Source: DAOUAM01 sp034433305
Lineage (GTDB): Bacteria > Chloroflexota > Dehalococcoidia > Lucifugimonadales > DAOUAM01
Reading direction: 5' to 3'
Assembly: GCA_034433305.1 (NCBI GenBank)
Contig: DAOUAM010000006.1
Coordinates: 1 to 40,893 of the forward strand
DNA length: 40,893 bases
Shown: positions 32,357 through 39,807 of the stretch, piece by piece
Layout: every line of letters starts with the position of its first letter
Position numbering within the stretch: position 1 is the stretch's first letter
Made by a program: the position numbers and the translations under genes
The notes under the pieces: model-generated
What the model was told of the DNA's origin: nothing
The model's input: the letters and a program-made list of their open reading frames with translations, nothing else
Databases searched by the model: none

Positions 32357-33978
32357 AGTTGCCTAAAATCCGAACTTGCTCCATCTGGTGAACGCAAAGA
32401 GTCTGCCCCGGGCAGTTGGTGCAGGCTTATTTGCACCCTGTAGAGCCTGCCACGCACCCTGGCAACTACAGCCTCCCCGTCGGCCACATCTCGAGGGTCG
32501 AAGGGGTGGACCCGTACCTCCTTAATGAGGAGCTGGAAGAGCTCCTTCTGGTCCTCTGGCGGAAGGACCTTTACCAGGTGTTCAAAGTGCTGGAGCTGTT
32601 GGCGCATGAGGTCTGCGTCTAGGACCTTCTTCTTCCGGAGGGCGATCTCCAGGTCGGCCTTTTCTATAGCACGGTGGAGTTCTTGGCGCTCCCGGTCCAG
32701 TTCTTGCATCTCAGCGTCGATTTCTGCGGGCACCCCGTCGTGGGTCTTGATGTACTCCACGATCCTTCGGATACCCTTGTTCACCTCTCCTAAACGCGCC
32801 ATGAAGGACTGCCGCCGCGCCTCCAAGTCGGCTACAGCCCTGGTAGCATCGCCGTTTGCCTGCCGGACACATTCCTCGAGGATAGCGGGGCTGTTCCCCA
32901 GGTCGGCCACGGCCTTTGTCACGAGGTCCTCGAAGGTCCTGGCAGGCAGGCTCCGCACGGCACAGGGCGACTCCCTCCCGTCCCGGGTCACCGAGGTGCA
33001 AGCATAGTAGAGGTAAGGCCTCCCGTCCCTGTCCTTCTTTCCAGAGGGGTAGGGGGTCATGTGGTTGCCGCAATGGCCGCAGACCAGCAGGCCCTTCAGC
33101 AAATGGACGTGGTCGTCCTTGAACCTCATGCCCTCGCCTACACTACCTCGCCCGATGGCGGCGTTGGCCTGGGCCCAGGTCCCTTCGTCAATAATGGGCT
33201 CGTGGCCGCCCTTGAACAGCCCCTCGTTGTAGCGGAGGTAGCCGCGATAAATAGGGTTGCGGACTATGCGGATGACGGTGTCCTCGTCCAGCCGCTTGCC
33301 TCCGATGACCCTCGCCTCCGCATCTGCCCTCACAATTGTCCTTTGCTTGGTGCGATACCCCAGCCGGTTGGCCTCGTTGGCCACGGCACAGGGAGAGCCG
33401 GTCTCGATAATGCGGCGGTAGATGAACTGGACAACCTCTGCTTCATGGGGATTAGGGGCGAGCAGCTGCCGCGCTTTATCATAGTCATACCCGAGAGGTA
33501 CCCATCCTCCGTTCCATAACCCCCTCTCGGCCCTGCCCGCCATCTTGGACATGGTGCGCTCGCGGGTCAGCTCGCGCTCGAACTGGGCGAAACTGAGGAG
33601 CATGTTGAGCATCAACTTGCCCGTAGAGGTGGAGGTGTCGAACTGCTCGCTGGCTGTGGCAAAGCTAACCCTATGGGACTCGAAGACCTCCCAGAGCTGA
33701 TAGAAGTCCTTGAGAGAGCGGGTTACCCTATCGAGCTTGTAGGCGACGACGATATCCAGCTTGCCCTGGCGGACATCCTCCAGCAGTTCTTGGATGCCTG
33801 GCCGGTTGAGGTCTTTTCCCGAGTACCCGGGGTCTTCGTATACAGCGACGGTGCGCCACCCGTCCTCACGATGGATCTCGATGTAACTCTGGCACACCTC
33901 TCGCTGTCTTTCGAGCGAGCTGTAGGCTGACTTGGCCTGCTCATCAGTAGAAACCCTGGTATAGATTCCACATCTCAT
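32293..33978 (-). CDS. Large serine recombinase (integrase)
   Basis: This 561-residue protein has a resolvase domain with the nucleophile Ser10 in IYTRVSTDEQ and the downstream YKLDRVTRSL. A recombinase domain follows (GYDYDKARQLL to NPIYRGYL), then a zinc ribbon (CGHCG ... YYACTS ... CAV) and a long coiled coil (about 360-440). This is the integrase architecture of phages and integrative elements. ATG 33978 follows GGAGG 6 nt upstream. The last ~20 residues (GRIRTYDQSVNSRPLYP) are antisense tRNA-Asn, so the original C-terminus was probably exchanged at integration. Confidence 0.92.
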   Translation of the reverse strand: MRCGIYTRVSTDEQAKSAYSSLERQREVCQSYIEIHREDGWRTVAVYEDPGYSGKDLNRPGIQELLEDVRQGKLDIVVAYKLDRVTRSLKDFYQLWEVFESHRVSFATASEQFDTSTSTGKLMLNMLLSFAQFERELTRERTMSKMAGRAERGLWNGGWVPLGYDYDKARQLLAPNPHEAEVVQFIYRRIIETGSPCAVANEANRLGYRTKQRTIVRADAEARVIGGKRLDEDTVIRIVRNPIYRGYLRYNEGLFKGGHEPIIDEGTWAQANAAIGRGSVGEGMRFKDDHVHLLKGLLVCGHCGNHMTPYPSGKKDRDGRPYLYYACTSVTRDGRESPCAVRSLPARTFEDLVTKAVADLGNSPAILEECVRQANGDATRAVADLEARRQSFMARLGEVNKGIRRIVEYIKTHDGVPAEIDAEMQELDRERQELHRAIEKADLEIALRKKKVLDADLMRQQLQHFEHLVKVLPPEDQKELFQLLIKEVRVHPFDPRDVADGEAVVARVRGRLYRVQISLHQLPGADSLRSPDGASSDFRQLGSAGRIRTYDQSVNSRPLYP

Positions 33979-34004
33979 CAGGAACCTCCACAAGCGGCTA
34001 TCAG

Positions 34005-34388
34005 CTAGCGGGCTTGAAGGTCGCCCTGTGCAGGTTGATGAGAAGGGGAGGGAGGCCCGCCGGCTGGTAGCTCTTGGGGGTATGATACTGGCATGGTGGC
34101 ATCTTTTCCAGCAGAGTTAGGGCCTTCCCAAGGCCCGGGGCCATCATCCCAGTACATGGCCTTCAGCAGCAGGCGGGCGACCCTTCGAAGGCGCTCCCGC
34201 GGTGTGATATAGAAGTGGCCCAGAGGCGCCGGCCCCGCAGGAGCATGCGGAACCTGCAACCGCAGGGGGTCTTTGCATACTGGAATTGGCGCCAAAGGGC
34301 CGCCAGAAGCCACGTCTCCACTGGAGGAGGTAGATAGTGGCTTCACAACTTCCTGTTGGGTTGTTTCCCTACGTCTTTTGCGCATCAT
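34005..34388 (-). CDS. Hypothetical protein upstream of the recombinase
   Basis: A 127-residue frame is followed 26 bp later by the recombinase ATG. Only the middle looks protein-like: ITPRERLRRVARLLLKAMYW, an amphipathic helix. The flanks are rich in Pro, Ser and Gly. There is no ribosome site before ATG 34388, so the start may be wrong or the frame may be spurious. No family was recognised. It could be a small accessory to the recombinase. Confidence 0.35.
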   Translation of the reverse strand: MMRKRRRETTQQEVVKPLSTSSSGDVASGGPLAPIPVCKDPLRLQVPHAPAGPAPLGHFYITPRERLRRVARLLLKAMYWDDGPGPWEGPNSAGKDATMPVSYPQELPAGGPPSPSHQPAQGDLQAR

Positions 34389-34519
34389 CTTGCAGTTGCT
34401 AGGGTGCTGGGAAAGGCGATATGAGACGGCAAAGGGCTTTCTTAGTGCCTTAGAGCCGACAGCTTCATCATGGCAGTGCTTGCCCGCAGTGCAGCTAGCC
34501 TACCGAATGGAGACATAGC

Positions 34520-34672
34520 ATGACCTCGACGACTAGTTTGTTAGTGGCAGAGACGGCAGGTAAGGCCTCGAGGAGGAGGGGCGCACGCGCCAGCTCCCTG
34601 CGGGAGGGTTATCTGGCAGGGAGAGGAGGAGACAGGAGGCTAGAGCAGCCTGAATTCAATTCAGACGAATAG
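34520..34672 (+). CDS. Possible 50-residue protein (weak)
   Basis: ATG 34520 follows GGAGA at 6-8 nt and opens 50 codons ending at TAG 34670. The product would be basic (KASRRRGARA) with no known motif. A perfect palindrome CTGAATT-C-AATTCAG lies at 34650-34664 near its end. The interval 34389-34785 otherwise shows nothing I can name, so this entry is only a candidate. Confidence 0.2.
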   Translation: MTSTTSLLVAETAGKASRRRGARASSLREGYLAGRGGDRRLEQPEFNSDE

Positions 34673-34785
34673 CTTCTGTTCCATCTAAAGGTTAGAAAAC
34701 GTAGGGGGATATGTGGCTGGGCAGCGAACAGCGAAGGAGTGGCGAGAGTGGGCTAGGAGTAGAGCCAACCAGGCGGCTCTCTGGC

Positions 34786-35412
34786 TCAAAGAAGCGACAT
34801 TAACCCCTGGAAGACACTAGCACTAACAGCTCCACCAATCAACCCACCTGCCACTACCTGACCTGCTGTGTGGTGGGCGATCTTGATTCTGGCCCACCCA
34901 ACGAGGGGAACCGCTGGTGCCAGAAGGAGTGCCCATGTGCCGAAGACCAAGGCTAGGACAACCACGGCTCCGGTGATGGCTGTAGTGTGGCCGCTGATCT
35001 TCCACCTGAGAGTGGCAGCAACCGCCACTAGAAGGCAGGCCAAGATGGCGACAATAGTTGCGAGAAGCGGGCGGGGGGCCGAGAGCAGTATCGCTAGAGC
35101 GACTGCAACGCCGCACGAGCCAATAGCAAAGCTTAGCGCTGCGACACGTTCCCTTTTCCCCGTGGTATGCAAACCGGAAGCCAGGCCTCTACGCAGGAAC
35201 CAGGCGAAGAAGCCCAGGGGAAGAAGACAGGTCAGGAAGGCTGAAATTGACCACCAACGCAAGAACTCCACGATCCCTGTGGTCGAGTAGGCACTCACCG
35301 CACCCAAAAGGGCTATGACTATCCATGGGGGGTTAAAGAATTCCGTCACGAGCTGGGCGACTCTATCGTACTCTGCCAAGGTTTTGGTTTTGTGAGCAGT
35401 CCGGCTATCCAT
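34786..35412 (-). CDS. PAP2-superfamily lipid phosphatase
   Basis: This 208-residue protein has about five or six membrane helices. It has PAP2 motif 2, SGH (140-142), and motif 3 as R175-x5-H181-x3-Q185 (the HHTAGQVVAG region). The usual final Asp is Gln; the same HTxxQV form is found in dolichyl-diphosphatase-like PAP2 enzymes, so activity on a polyprenyl or lipid phosphate is plausible. Motif 1 is not obvious (a SAPRP at 111-115 may stand in). It is the last gene of a four-gene operon, overlapping the 7-TM gene by 8 nt. Confidence 0.75.
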   Translation of the reverse strand: MDSRTAHKTKTLAEYDRVAQLVTEFFNPPWIVIALLGAVSAYSTTGIVEFLRWWSISAFLTCLLPLGFFAWFLRRGLASGLHTTGKRERVAALSFAIGSCGVAVALAILLSAPRPLLATIVAILACLLVAVAATLRWKISGHTTAITGAVVVLALVFGTWALLLAPAVPLVGWARIKIAHHTAGQVVAGGLIGGAVSASVFQGLMSLL

Positions 35413-36619
35413 TCTTCATCCACACGTCGGTTCTTGAGGTGCTCGGGACCATCTCACTGCTTTGCTTCAGCCTCTCCAGCAATAGCCTCATGACGGGAGA
35501 GCCTGCCACATGCCGAGCTACCAGCATTAGGTGGCGAACTTCCTCCTGCAGGCCGGTCGACTGCGCGCATGGGGCTTCGCGTGCACCCTTCTGGGCGGGT
35601 AAGCCGCGTCTCCTCGCCTCCATACCTGCACGCACCTGGGCCGCCTCGACCAAAGCCGCCCTTTCTCTGAGGTCAGGTAACCTGTCGGCTATGTTCTTCG
35701 CAACCTGAAGCACCCTAAGGTCAGCAAACGCGGAGATGATAAAGGCGGCGTCCCGTATCTCAGCCACCTGCTGATGGAGCCGGAAAGTAGCATCCCTCGG
35801 GTCTAGTATGTCCTGTAACATCGTCCGGTTGGGGAGGAGGCCCACTTCGGGGCAAACGTTCCTTAGCTCCCGCCATAAGCCTCGCAGCCTCAGAAAGGCT
35901 ACCTGTGCCCGAAAAGCACGGAGCGTGCGGTCCCAGACCGGCATCAGGGCACCCGTCACGAAAAGGAGGAAGAAGGGAAAAGTCATGACCTCGCCAAACC
36001 ACGCCTCACCCCACCACTTGAAGGGGCGCAGGTTGGGCGGAAAGAGCGCACCAACGTCGTTCGCCACGTGTAACAAACCGAAGGTGCCACCTACAGCCAT
36101 TAAACCGAACCCCACTTTGATGCGCGCTTCTTGCCCGGCGAGGGCGTAGCGGGTCAGCACGGAGATGAGTACCAAGCCCGACAGGAGCAGGTATGCCAGG
36201 TACACGGCTCGGAAAGCGGCAATACTACCCGGCACGCCGTAGTACTGCTCATTGTCCAGCAGTTTGGGAACAGGCCCGCCGACAAAGAAAAGGGCGACCA
36301 TCGCCAACAGAGAGGAGACACCTGTGACAAGGGGGACTACACGGAATTCGGCGCGGTGCGGTAAGAGGCTCAGGTAGACGAAGACCTGGACGCTTAACAC
36401 GGCCAGGATGACACAAATGCTCGACAGGAATTCGCTCAAATTGGGGTAACCCACGATAGAGTCTACCGCAGTATAGACGGCTGGGACGTCGAAGCCTCGG
36501 CTGAGGGCGGCGAAGAGGAAAGCGGACCAATAGGAGGCCGCCAGAGGGCTTCGGAGCCTACCCAGTATCCTGAACTGGTAGAAAGCCAGAAGCCAGGCCA
36601 GCGCCACAGTAGCTCCCAC
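35405..36619 (-). CDS. 7-TM membrane protein with cytosolic tail (MAB_1171c/DUF6545-like)
   Basis: This 404-residue protein has seven hydrophobic helices (about 2-20, 24-42, 61-86, 95-115, 134-161, 167-193, 211-229) and a ~170-residue soluble tail. The tail begins LRLRGLWRELRNVCPEVGL and continues FRLHQQVAEIRDA. These two boxes resemble the LW..L....P and R.VIEIRD boxes of the actinobacterial MAB_1171c/DUF6545 family, whose function is not known. It starts at GTG 36619, 14 bp after the peptidase gene. It is called a transporter in some annotations, but the layout is equally that of a membrane sensor. Confidence 0.7.
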   Translation of the reverse strand: MGATVALAWLLAFYQFRILGRLRSPLAASYWSAFLFAALSRGFDVPAVYTAVDSIVGYPNLSEFLSSICVILAVLSVQVFVYLSLLPHRAEFRVVPLVTGVSSLLAMVALFFVGGPVPKLLDNEQYYGVPGSIAAFRAVYLAYLLLSGLVLISVLTRYALAGQEARIKVGFGLMAVGGTFGLLHVANDVGALFPPNLRPFKWWGEAWFGEVMTFPFFLLFVTGALMPVWDRTLRAFRAQVAFLRLRGLWRELRNVCPEVGLLPNRTMLQDILDPRDATFRLHQQVAEIRDAAFIISAFADLRVLQVAKNIADRLPDLRERAALVEAAQVRAGMEARRRGLPAQKGAREAPCAQSTGLQEEVRHLMLVARHVAGSPVMRLLLERLKQSSEMVPSTSRTDVWMKNG

Positions 36620-36633
36620 AACCAGGCAGTCAC

Positions 36634-37143
36634 CTATTGGACCTCCCGCAAAAGTCTGGCGATTCCTTCAGCGGAGCGTTCGCTTCCCCTGCGGAGGCGG
36701 GGAAGGGCCAGGCGTTCTAGCCGCTCTTCGATAAGCGTCGCCAGGACTTCCGCCTCTGCTTCTTGCAAGTCGTCGAAGACTGAGTGGCAGCAGAGGAGGG
36801 ACCTGACTAGCCTCCTGTCCAGATACCTGGTTAATGAGGACACAAGGTCAGGAAGGGAGCGGCCCCGGTGGCCCCTGAGTATGTGGCTACCCTCGTGGAG
36901 CACGATGTGGCGCTGATGGTACGGCGAGGTAGAGTGCTCGTAGAAGATATAGTCCGCGGTGTCGGTGGCGATCCAAAGGCCCAGGACCTCGGGGCCGAGG
37001 GCAAAGGGGAGCAGATAGACCGGACGCTGCCGGACCTTCTCAAGGAGCCTTCGAAAGGACTCGACGTCGGCCCCCTCTAGCGGCAGCCCGTGGGCTATGG
37101 GACGTAGTTTTTCCTTAAGCTGTGCCAACTGGGCCGGCTTCAT
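36634..37143 (-). CDS. ImmA/IrrE-like zinc metallopeptidase
   Basis: This 169-residue protein has an HExxH site, H83-EGS-H87 (HIVLHEGSHIL), and a downstream acidic helix DLQEAEAEVLA whose Glu (128 or 130) would be the third zinc ligand. This is the ImmA/IrrE arrangement. Members often cleave a partner XRE repressor when a signal arrives. GGAGGA lies 7 nt before ATG 37143. The gene overlaps the preceding XRE regulator by 29 nt, strong evidence that the two form a regulator-protease pair. Confidence 0.85.
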   Translation of the reverse strand: MKPAQLAQLKEKLRPIAHGLPLEGADVESFRRLLEKVRQRPVYLLPFALGPEVLGLWIATDTADYIFYEHSTSPYHQRHIVLHEGSHILRGHRGRSLPDLVSSLTRYLDRRLVRSLLCCHSVFDDLQEAEAEVLATLIEERLERLALPRLRRGSERSAEGIARLLREVQ

Positions 37144-37609
37144 CGCGTTTCCTCCACCTTCGGCGGCGCTTGAGAGCAGGCTCCCGGCTGGTCTCGGGGA
37201 GGCCCTCCAGGCGGCGGAGGTGCCGGATGGTCTCCGCCAATACCCTGAGGCTGGACTCGCTCAGCCCGAAGGCCTCCAGGCTGATGTGGCGCACCGGGGA
37301 GTTCCGAAGGGCAGCCACCAGGCGGATCTCTTCCTCAACCCACCGTGCGACCTCTTCGTCCTGGAAATAGGCGGGGGGTACGCCGAAGAAGGACGCAATG
37401 GCCTCGATACACTCCCTGCTGGGGGTCGTCTTCATCCCCTCCTTGAGGGCCGAGAGGTAGCCGCGGGAGATCTGGTAACGGCCCTGGGCGTTGATGGCCT
37501 CGGCGATCTCCGTCAGGTTGTACTGCCGGCCCGAGGGGTGGCGCACAGCGTCCAGCAGGAACTGGAACTTCTCGGCAAAGGTCTTGCGCCTCGTCTCTTG
37601 GTCGGTCAA
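37115..37609 (-). CDS. XRE-family transcriptional regulator
   Basis: This 164-residue protein has an N-terminal helix-turn-helix (YNLTEIAEAI ... ISRGYLSALKEG ... TPSRECIEAIASFFGV, about 28-82), followed by a helical tail ending in a basic stretch (ALKRRRRWRKRDE). This is the domain order of XRE repressors that are substrates of ImmA/IrrE-type peptidases. It starts at TTG 37609 with GGAG 8 nt upstream. It opens the minus-strand operon XRE-peptidase-7TM-PAP2 and probably binds the operator copies at 37633-37675 and 37854-37883. Confidence 0.87.
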   Translation of the reverse strand: MTDQETRRKTFAEKFQFLLDAVRHPSGRQYNLTEIAEAINAQGRYQISRGYLSALKEGMKTTPSRECIEAIASFFGVPPAYFQDEEVARWVEEEIRLVAALRNSPVRHISLEAFGLSESSLRVLAETIRHLRRLEGLPETSREPALKRRRRWRKRDEAGPVGTA

Positions 37610-37632
37610 GGGTTACACTCCAGGGAGCCGCT

Positions 37633-37682
37633 TTGGTAACGATAGAGTAGTTATATGTTACTGCTTAATCGTTACTTGTCAA
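37633..37682 (-). promoter_or_regulatory. Left promoter-operator of the divergent switch
   Basis: On the minus strand TTGACA (37682-37677), 16 nt, TAACAT (37660-37655) forms a promoter for the XRE operon. Three operator half-sites lie on and around it: CGTTAC (37670-37675), GTTAC (37657-37661) over the -10, and TTGGTAACGATA (37633-37644) just downstream. The same 12-mer recurs on the other side of the divergent region. Confidence 0.6.
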
Positions 37683-37833
37683 GAGGGGGCCTTCCTACCC
37701 ATCTGGGCCAGTCGGACTTTATGGACTGGACTCCAGCTCGCCCCGGAATGGAAGCCGTGAGTACCCACGGTGCTGGGAGACGGATTAGTGCTGGATTTCC
37801 GCAATCGATTGCAGGCTGCTGCCAGAGAGGGCC

Positions 37834-37883
37834 TTGACAAGACCTCGTCGGTGTTGGTAACGATATATAGCGTTACTGTTACC
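37834..37883 (+). promoter_or_regulatory. Right promoter-operator of the divergent switch
   Basis: TTGACA (37834-37839) is followed where the -10 should be by TTGGTAACGATA (37854-37865), then CGTTAC (37871-37876) and GTTACC (37878-37883). GTAACG-N8-CGTTAC is a perfect inverted repeat. The -10 itself is not clear. A regulator bound here would cover the promoter of the rightward HTH genes. The 37683-37833 spacer shows nothing else recognisable. Confidence 0.6.
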
Positions 37884-37911
37884 ATTGATTGAGCCCAGGA
37901 GGGTTGTGAAG

Positions 37912-38241
37912 GTGGCACGAAAGGAGGCTCCTTTGCGGGTGCGGCTGAACGCCTCTGCTGCCTGGGAGCTCATGGCCCGGCAGAATCTGTCGCAAAACGA
38001 GTTGGCCAGGCGGCTGGGAATAACTTCTGGTTACCTCTCGCAACTGGTCAACGGACAGCGGTATCCATCGCCATCACTGCGCCGCAGGCTCCTGGAGCAG
38101 CTCAAGGGTGCCAGTTTTGAGGACCTTTTCGTTGTCGAGCACAGGGGCACGCTGGGTGAGGGCTCACTCGAAGGTTCAGCCGATGGCTGCAAAATGGGAT
38201 ATATCGGGGGTGACGCAAATGGGAAACAACAACTTCGCTGA
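37912..38241 (+). CDS. Small HTH (XRE/Cro-like) regulator A
   Basis: This 109-residue protein has a clear Cro/C1-type helix-turn-helix at about 26-50 (LSQNELARRLGITSGYLSQL with NGQRYPS). GTG 37912 is chosen because AGGAGGG ends 8 nt before it; GTG 37906 is too close to that site. It is the first gene to the right of the divergent operator region and opposes the XRE regulator at 37115-37609, as cro opposes cI in a phage switch. Its end overlaps the next gene. Confidence 0.75.
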   Translation: MARKEAPLRVRLNASAAWELMARQNLSQNELARRLGITSGYLSQLVNGQRYPSPSLRRRLLEQLKGASFEDLFVVEHRGTLGEGSLEGSADGCKMGYIGGDANGKQQLR

Positions 38242-38548
38242 TGGACAGCTTTCACTGGTAGCTGCTCTACCGCCGGGGATTGCCCTGTTGCCTGAAGATT
38301 TTCCGGAGCGATTGGAGCGCATCAAGGAGGCCAGTGGCCTTAGCTGGAACTCCCTGGCGGAGAAGCTCGGGGTGGATCCCCGGCAGGTGGCGCGGTGGCG
38401 CAAGGGCGTGGAGCCCAGCGGTGGCGCCATGCTGGCCCTCATGAGGCTGGCCATGCTCATGCCCGGAGGCCTTCAGATGTTACTGGGTGAAGCGGTACCA
38501 GCCATGAGCCGGGATGGAGCGGCGGCAAGGCCGCAGCGAGCTTGGTAG
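38219..38548 (+). CDS. HTH-like regulator B
   Basis: This 109-residue protein (longer if GTG 38210 or ATG 38183 is used) has a helix-turn-helix-like core: RLERIKEASGLSWNSLAEKL, then GVDPRQVARWRKGVEPS. The same pattern occurs in the next gene, so B and C are tandem paralogs. It overlaps gene A by 23 nt and gene C follows 2 nt after its stop, so the three form one operon. A GGGGGTG run lies 6-7 nt before ATG 38219. Confidence 0.7.
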   Translation: MGNNNFADGQLSLVAALPPGIALLPEDFPERLERIKEASGLSWNSLAEKLGVDPRQVARWRKGVEPSGGAMLALMRLAMLMPGGLQMLLGEAVPAMSRDGAAARPQRAW

Positions 38549-38550
38549 CA

Positions 38551-38850
38551 ATGCCAAGGCGTCGGCAAGTATACAGGAGAGTGGTTCGAGCATTTCCCCG
38601 TGACTTCCCGGCTCGCCTGGAATGGCTGAAGGAGGCCTGTGGCCTTTCGTGGCGTGCCCTGGCCAGGGAGCTGGGCACCGACCCCGCAACGCTAAGGCGC
38701 TGGAGGAAGGGGCAGCAGCCGAGCAGTATGTATCTCTTTGCCCTCTTCCTGCTGGCTAGCCACGTACCAGGCGGGCAGGAGATACTTCTGGGCGAATGCC
38801 TTGATACTTCACTTCCAAACCTTGAGAGTGTACCACCTTTGCAGGTGTAA
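38551..38850 (+). CDS. HTH-like regulator C, paralog of B
   Basis: This 99-residue protein resembles B throughout: FPARLEWLKEACGLSW, LGTDPATLRRWRKGQQPS and the C-terminal VPGGQEILLGE (B has MPGGLQMLLGE). The N-terminus is very basic (MPRRRQVYRR). It starts at ATG 38551; a TTG at 38542 in frame is an alternative. B and C probably arose by duplication. The 38851-38940 gap holds no further gene. Confidence 0.65.
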   Translation: MPRRRQVYRRVVRAFPRDFPARLEWLKEACGLSWRALARELGTDPATLRRWRKGQQPSSMYLFALFLLASHVPGGQEILLGECLDTSLPNLESVPPLQV

Positions 38851-38940
38851 CGGGTGTCCTCTGCCACAGGGTACTCACACCTGGGACCGCCTCAAGACTT
38901 TCGCGCTACAAAACCGGGCGTTCACCTCGTCGATTGAACT

Positions 38941-39420
38941 TCACTCCCGTGGTTCTACACCAGCCAGGTGGCGGAGGAACTCCCCCGGCGTCATGACCTT
39001 TACAGGCAGCCCTGCCGACTGCACGGCCGGCGTGAGCAGGTGTCGCCGGTCTAGCGTGAGGAGGTAGTCTGCCCCAAATTCAAGGGCGGCTGCCAGCACA
39101 TGAGCATCCTTCTCGGTGGTCAGCGGGATGCATTGGGCAATACGTTCAGCGGGAGGGGGTGGGACCACCTCTGGCTCCACCGCCGCCAGTTGTTGGTAGA
39201 ACCTTACCAGCTCCTCTTCGCCGAACTTCTCGGCGATGTTGACCCGCGCCTCCAGAAGGACCCGGGCAGTGACCGCCGCACGGAAACGGCTGCCCCGACA
39301 CACCTCCAAGGCCAGCGCGGAGCCTCCTGAGTGTGAACGGGAGGCCGCTACGAGTACGCTGGCATCGAGAAAGACCAGGCGCCGCCCTGGGTCTACTGAA
39401 GGGGTGCGCTGACGGGCCAC
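38941..39420 (-). CDS. PIN-domain ribonuclease toxin, VapC-like
   Basis: This 159-residue PIN protein has all four acidic positions: D19 in VFLDASVLVAA, E57 in LLEARV, D105 in TEKDAHVLAAA and D124 in LLTLDRRHL. Such toxins cut tRNA or rRNA when freed from their antitoxin. The start adjoins the stop of the AbrB-type antitoxin gene with no gap. It is transcribed against the HTH operon to its left. Confidence 0.85.
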   Translation of the reverse strand: MARQRTPSVDPGRRLVFLDASVLVAASRSHSGGSALALEVCRGSRFRAAVTARVLLEARVNIAEKFGEEELVRFYQQLAAVEPEVVPPPPAERIAQCIPLTTEKDAHVLAAALEFGADYLLTLDRRHLLTPAVQSAGLPVKVMTPGEFLRHLAGVEPRE

Positions 39421-39699
39421 TTACAGGGCTCCCCGCTTTAGCAAGCCCTGGACCCGGCGGGCCGTCTCCTCGTCCAGCCTGTCCTCTGCCATGAATCGCT
39501 CGATGTCCTGGTCGGTGTAGCGACGCAGCGCCTCCTGGTCCGGCCGCAGCGGCGTGATCTCAAGGCGATCGCCCACCAGGGATATGCTGAGGAGCGTCTC
39601 TGCCTCTATCCCCAGGGCCTCTCGAAACTCCCTGGGGATGGTGACCTGCCCCTTCGCCTGGGTCCTGACCACCTTGCGACGCTGGCTGACTTGGGCCAT
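39421..39699 (-). CDS. AbrB/SpoVT-type antitoxin (VapB-like)
   Basis: This 92-residue protein starts with a swapped-hairpin AbrB domain (RTQAKGQVTIPREFREALGI ... RLEITPL). It ends in a helical tail (DQDIERFMAEDRLDEETARR) of the kind that wraps the toxin. Ribosome site GGGAGG lies 6 nt before ATG 39699. It precedes its toxin in the same operon, as usual, and very likely represses its own promoter at 39745-39774. Confidence 0.85.
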   Translation of the reverse strand: MAQVSQRRKVVRTQAKGQVTIPREFREALGIEAETLLSISLVGDRLEITPLRPDQEALRRYTDQDIERFMAEDRLDEETARRVQGLLKRGAL

Positions 39700-39744
39700 A
39701 GAAAACCTCCCTTTGTCGGAAAATCAGAAATCCTCCTTTTCTCC

Positions 39745-39774
39745 ATTAAACCATCCCTGGGAAAGGCCCGTCAA
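39745..39774 (-). promoter_or_regulatory. Promoter of the VapBC-type operon
   Basis: On the minus strand TTGACG (39774-39769), 18 nt, TTTAAT (39750-39745), about 46 nt before the antitoxin start. Each box matches consensus in five of six positions. Confidence 0.55.
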
Positions 39775-39807
39775 TATAGTTCTGGCCACCCGGGCCAGGC
39801 GATGCGC

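Noticed and set aside
32106..32384. 92-codon minus-strand frame with VGFEPTTNRLT-like text over the tRNA
   Set aside because: It is an antisense translation of tRNA-Asn, a familiar annotation artefact.
34800..37700. Classical phage lysogeny module
   Set aside because: The repressor-protease and operator layout is phage-like, but no capsid, terminase, lysis or phage replication genes are visible, and membrane plus PAP2 genes are not part of lysogeny modules I know.
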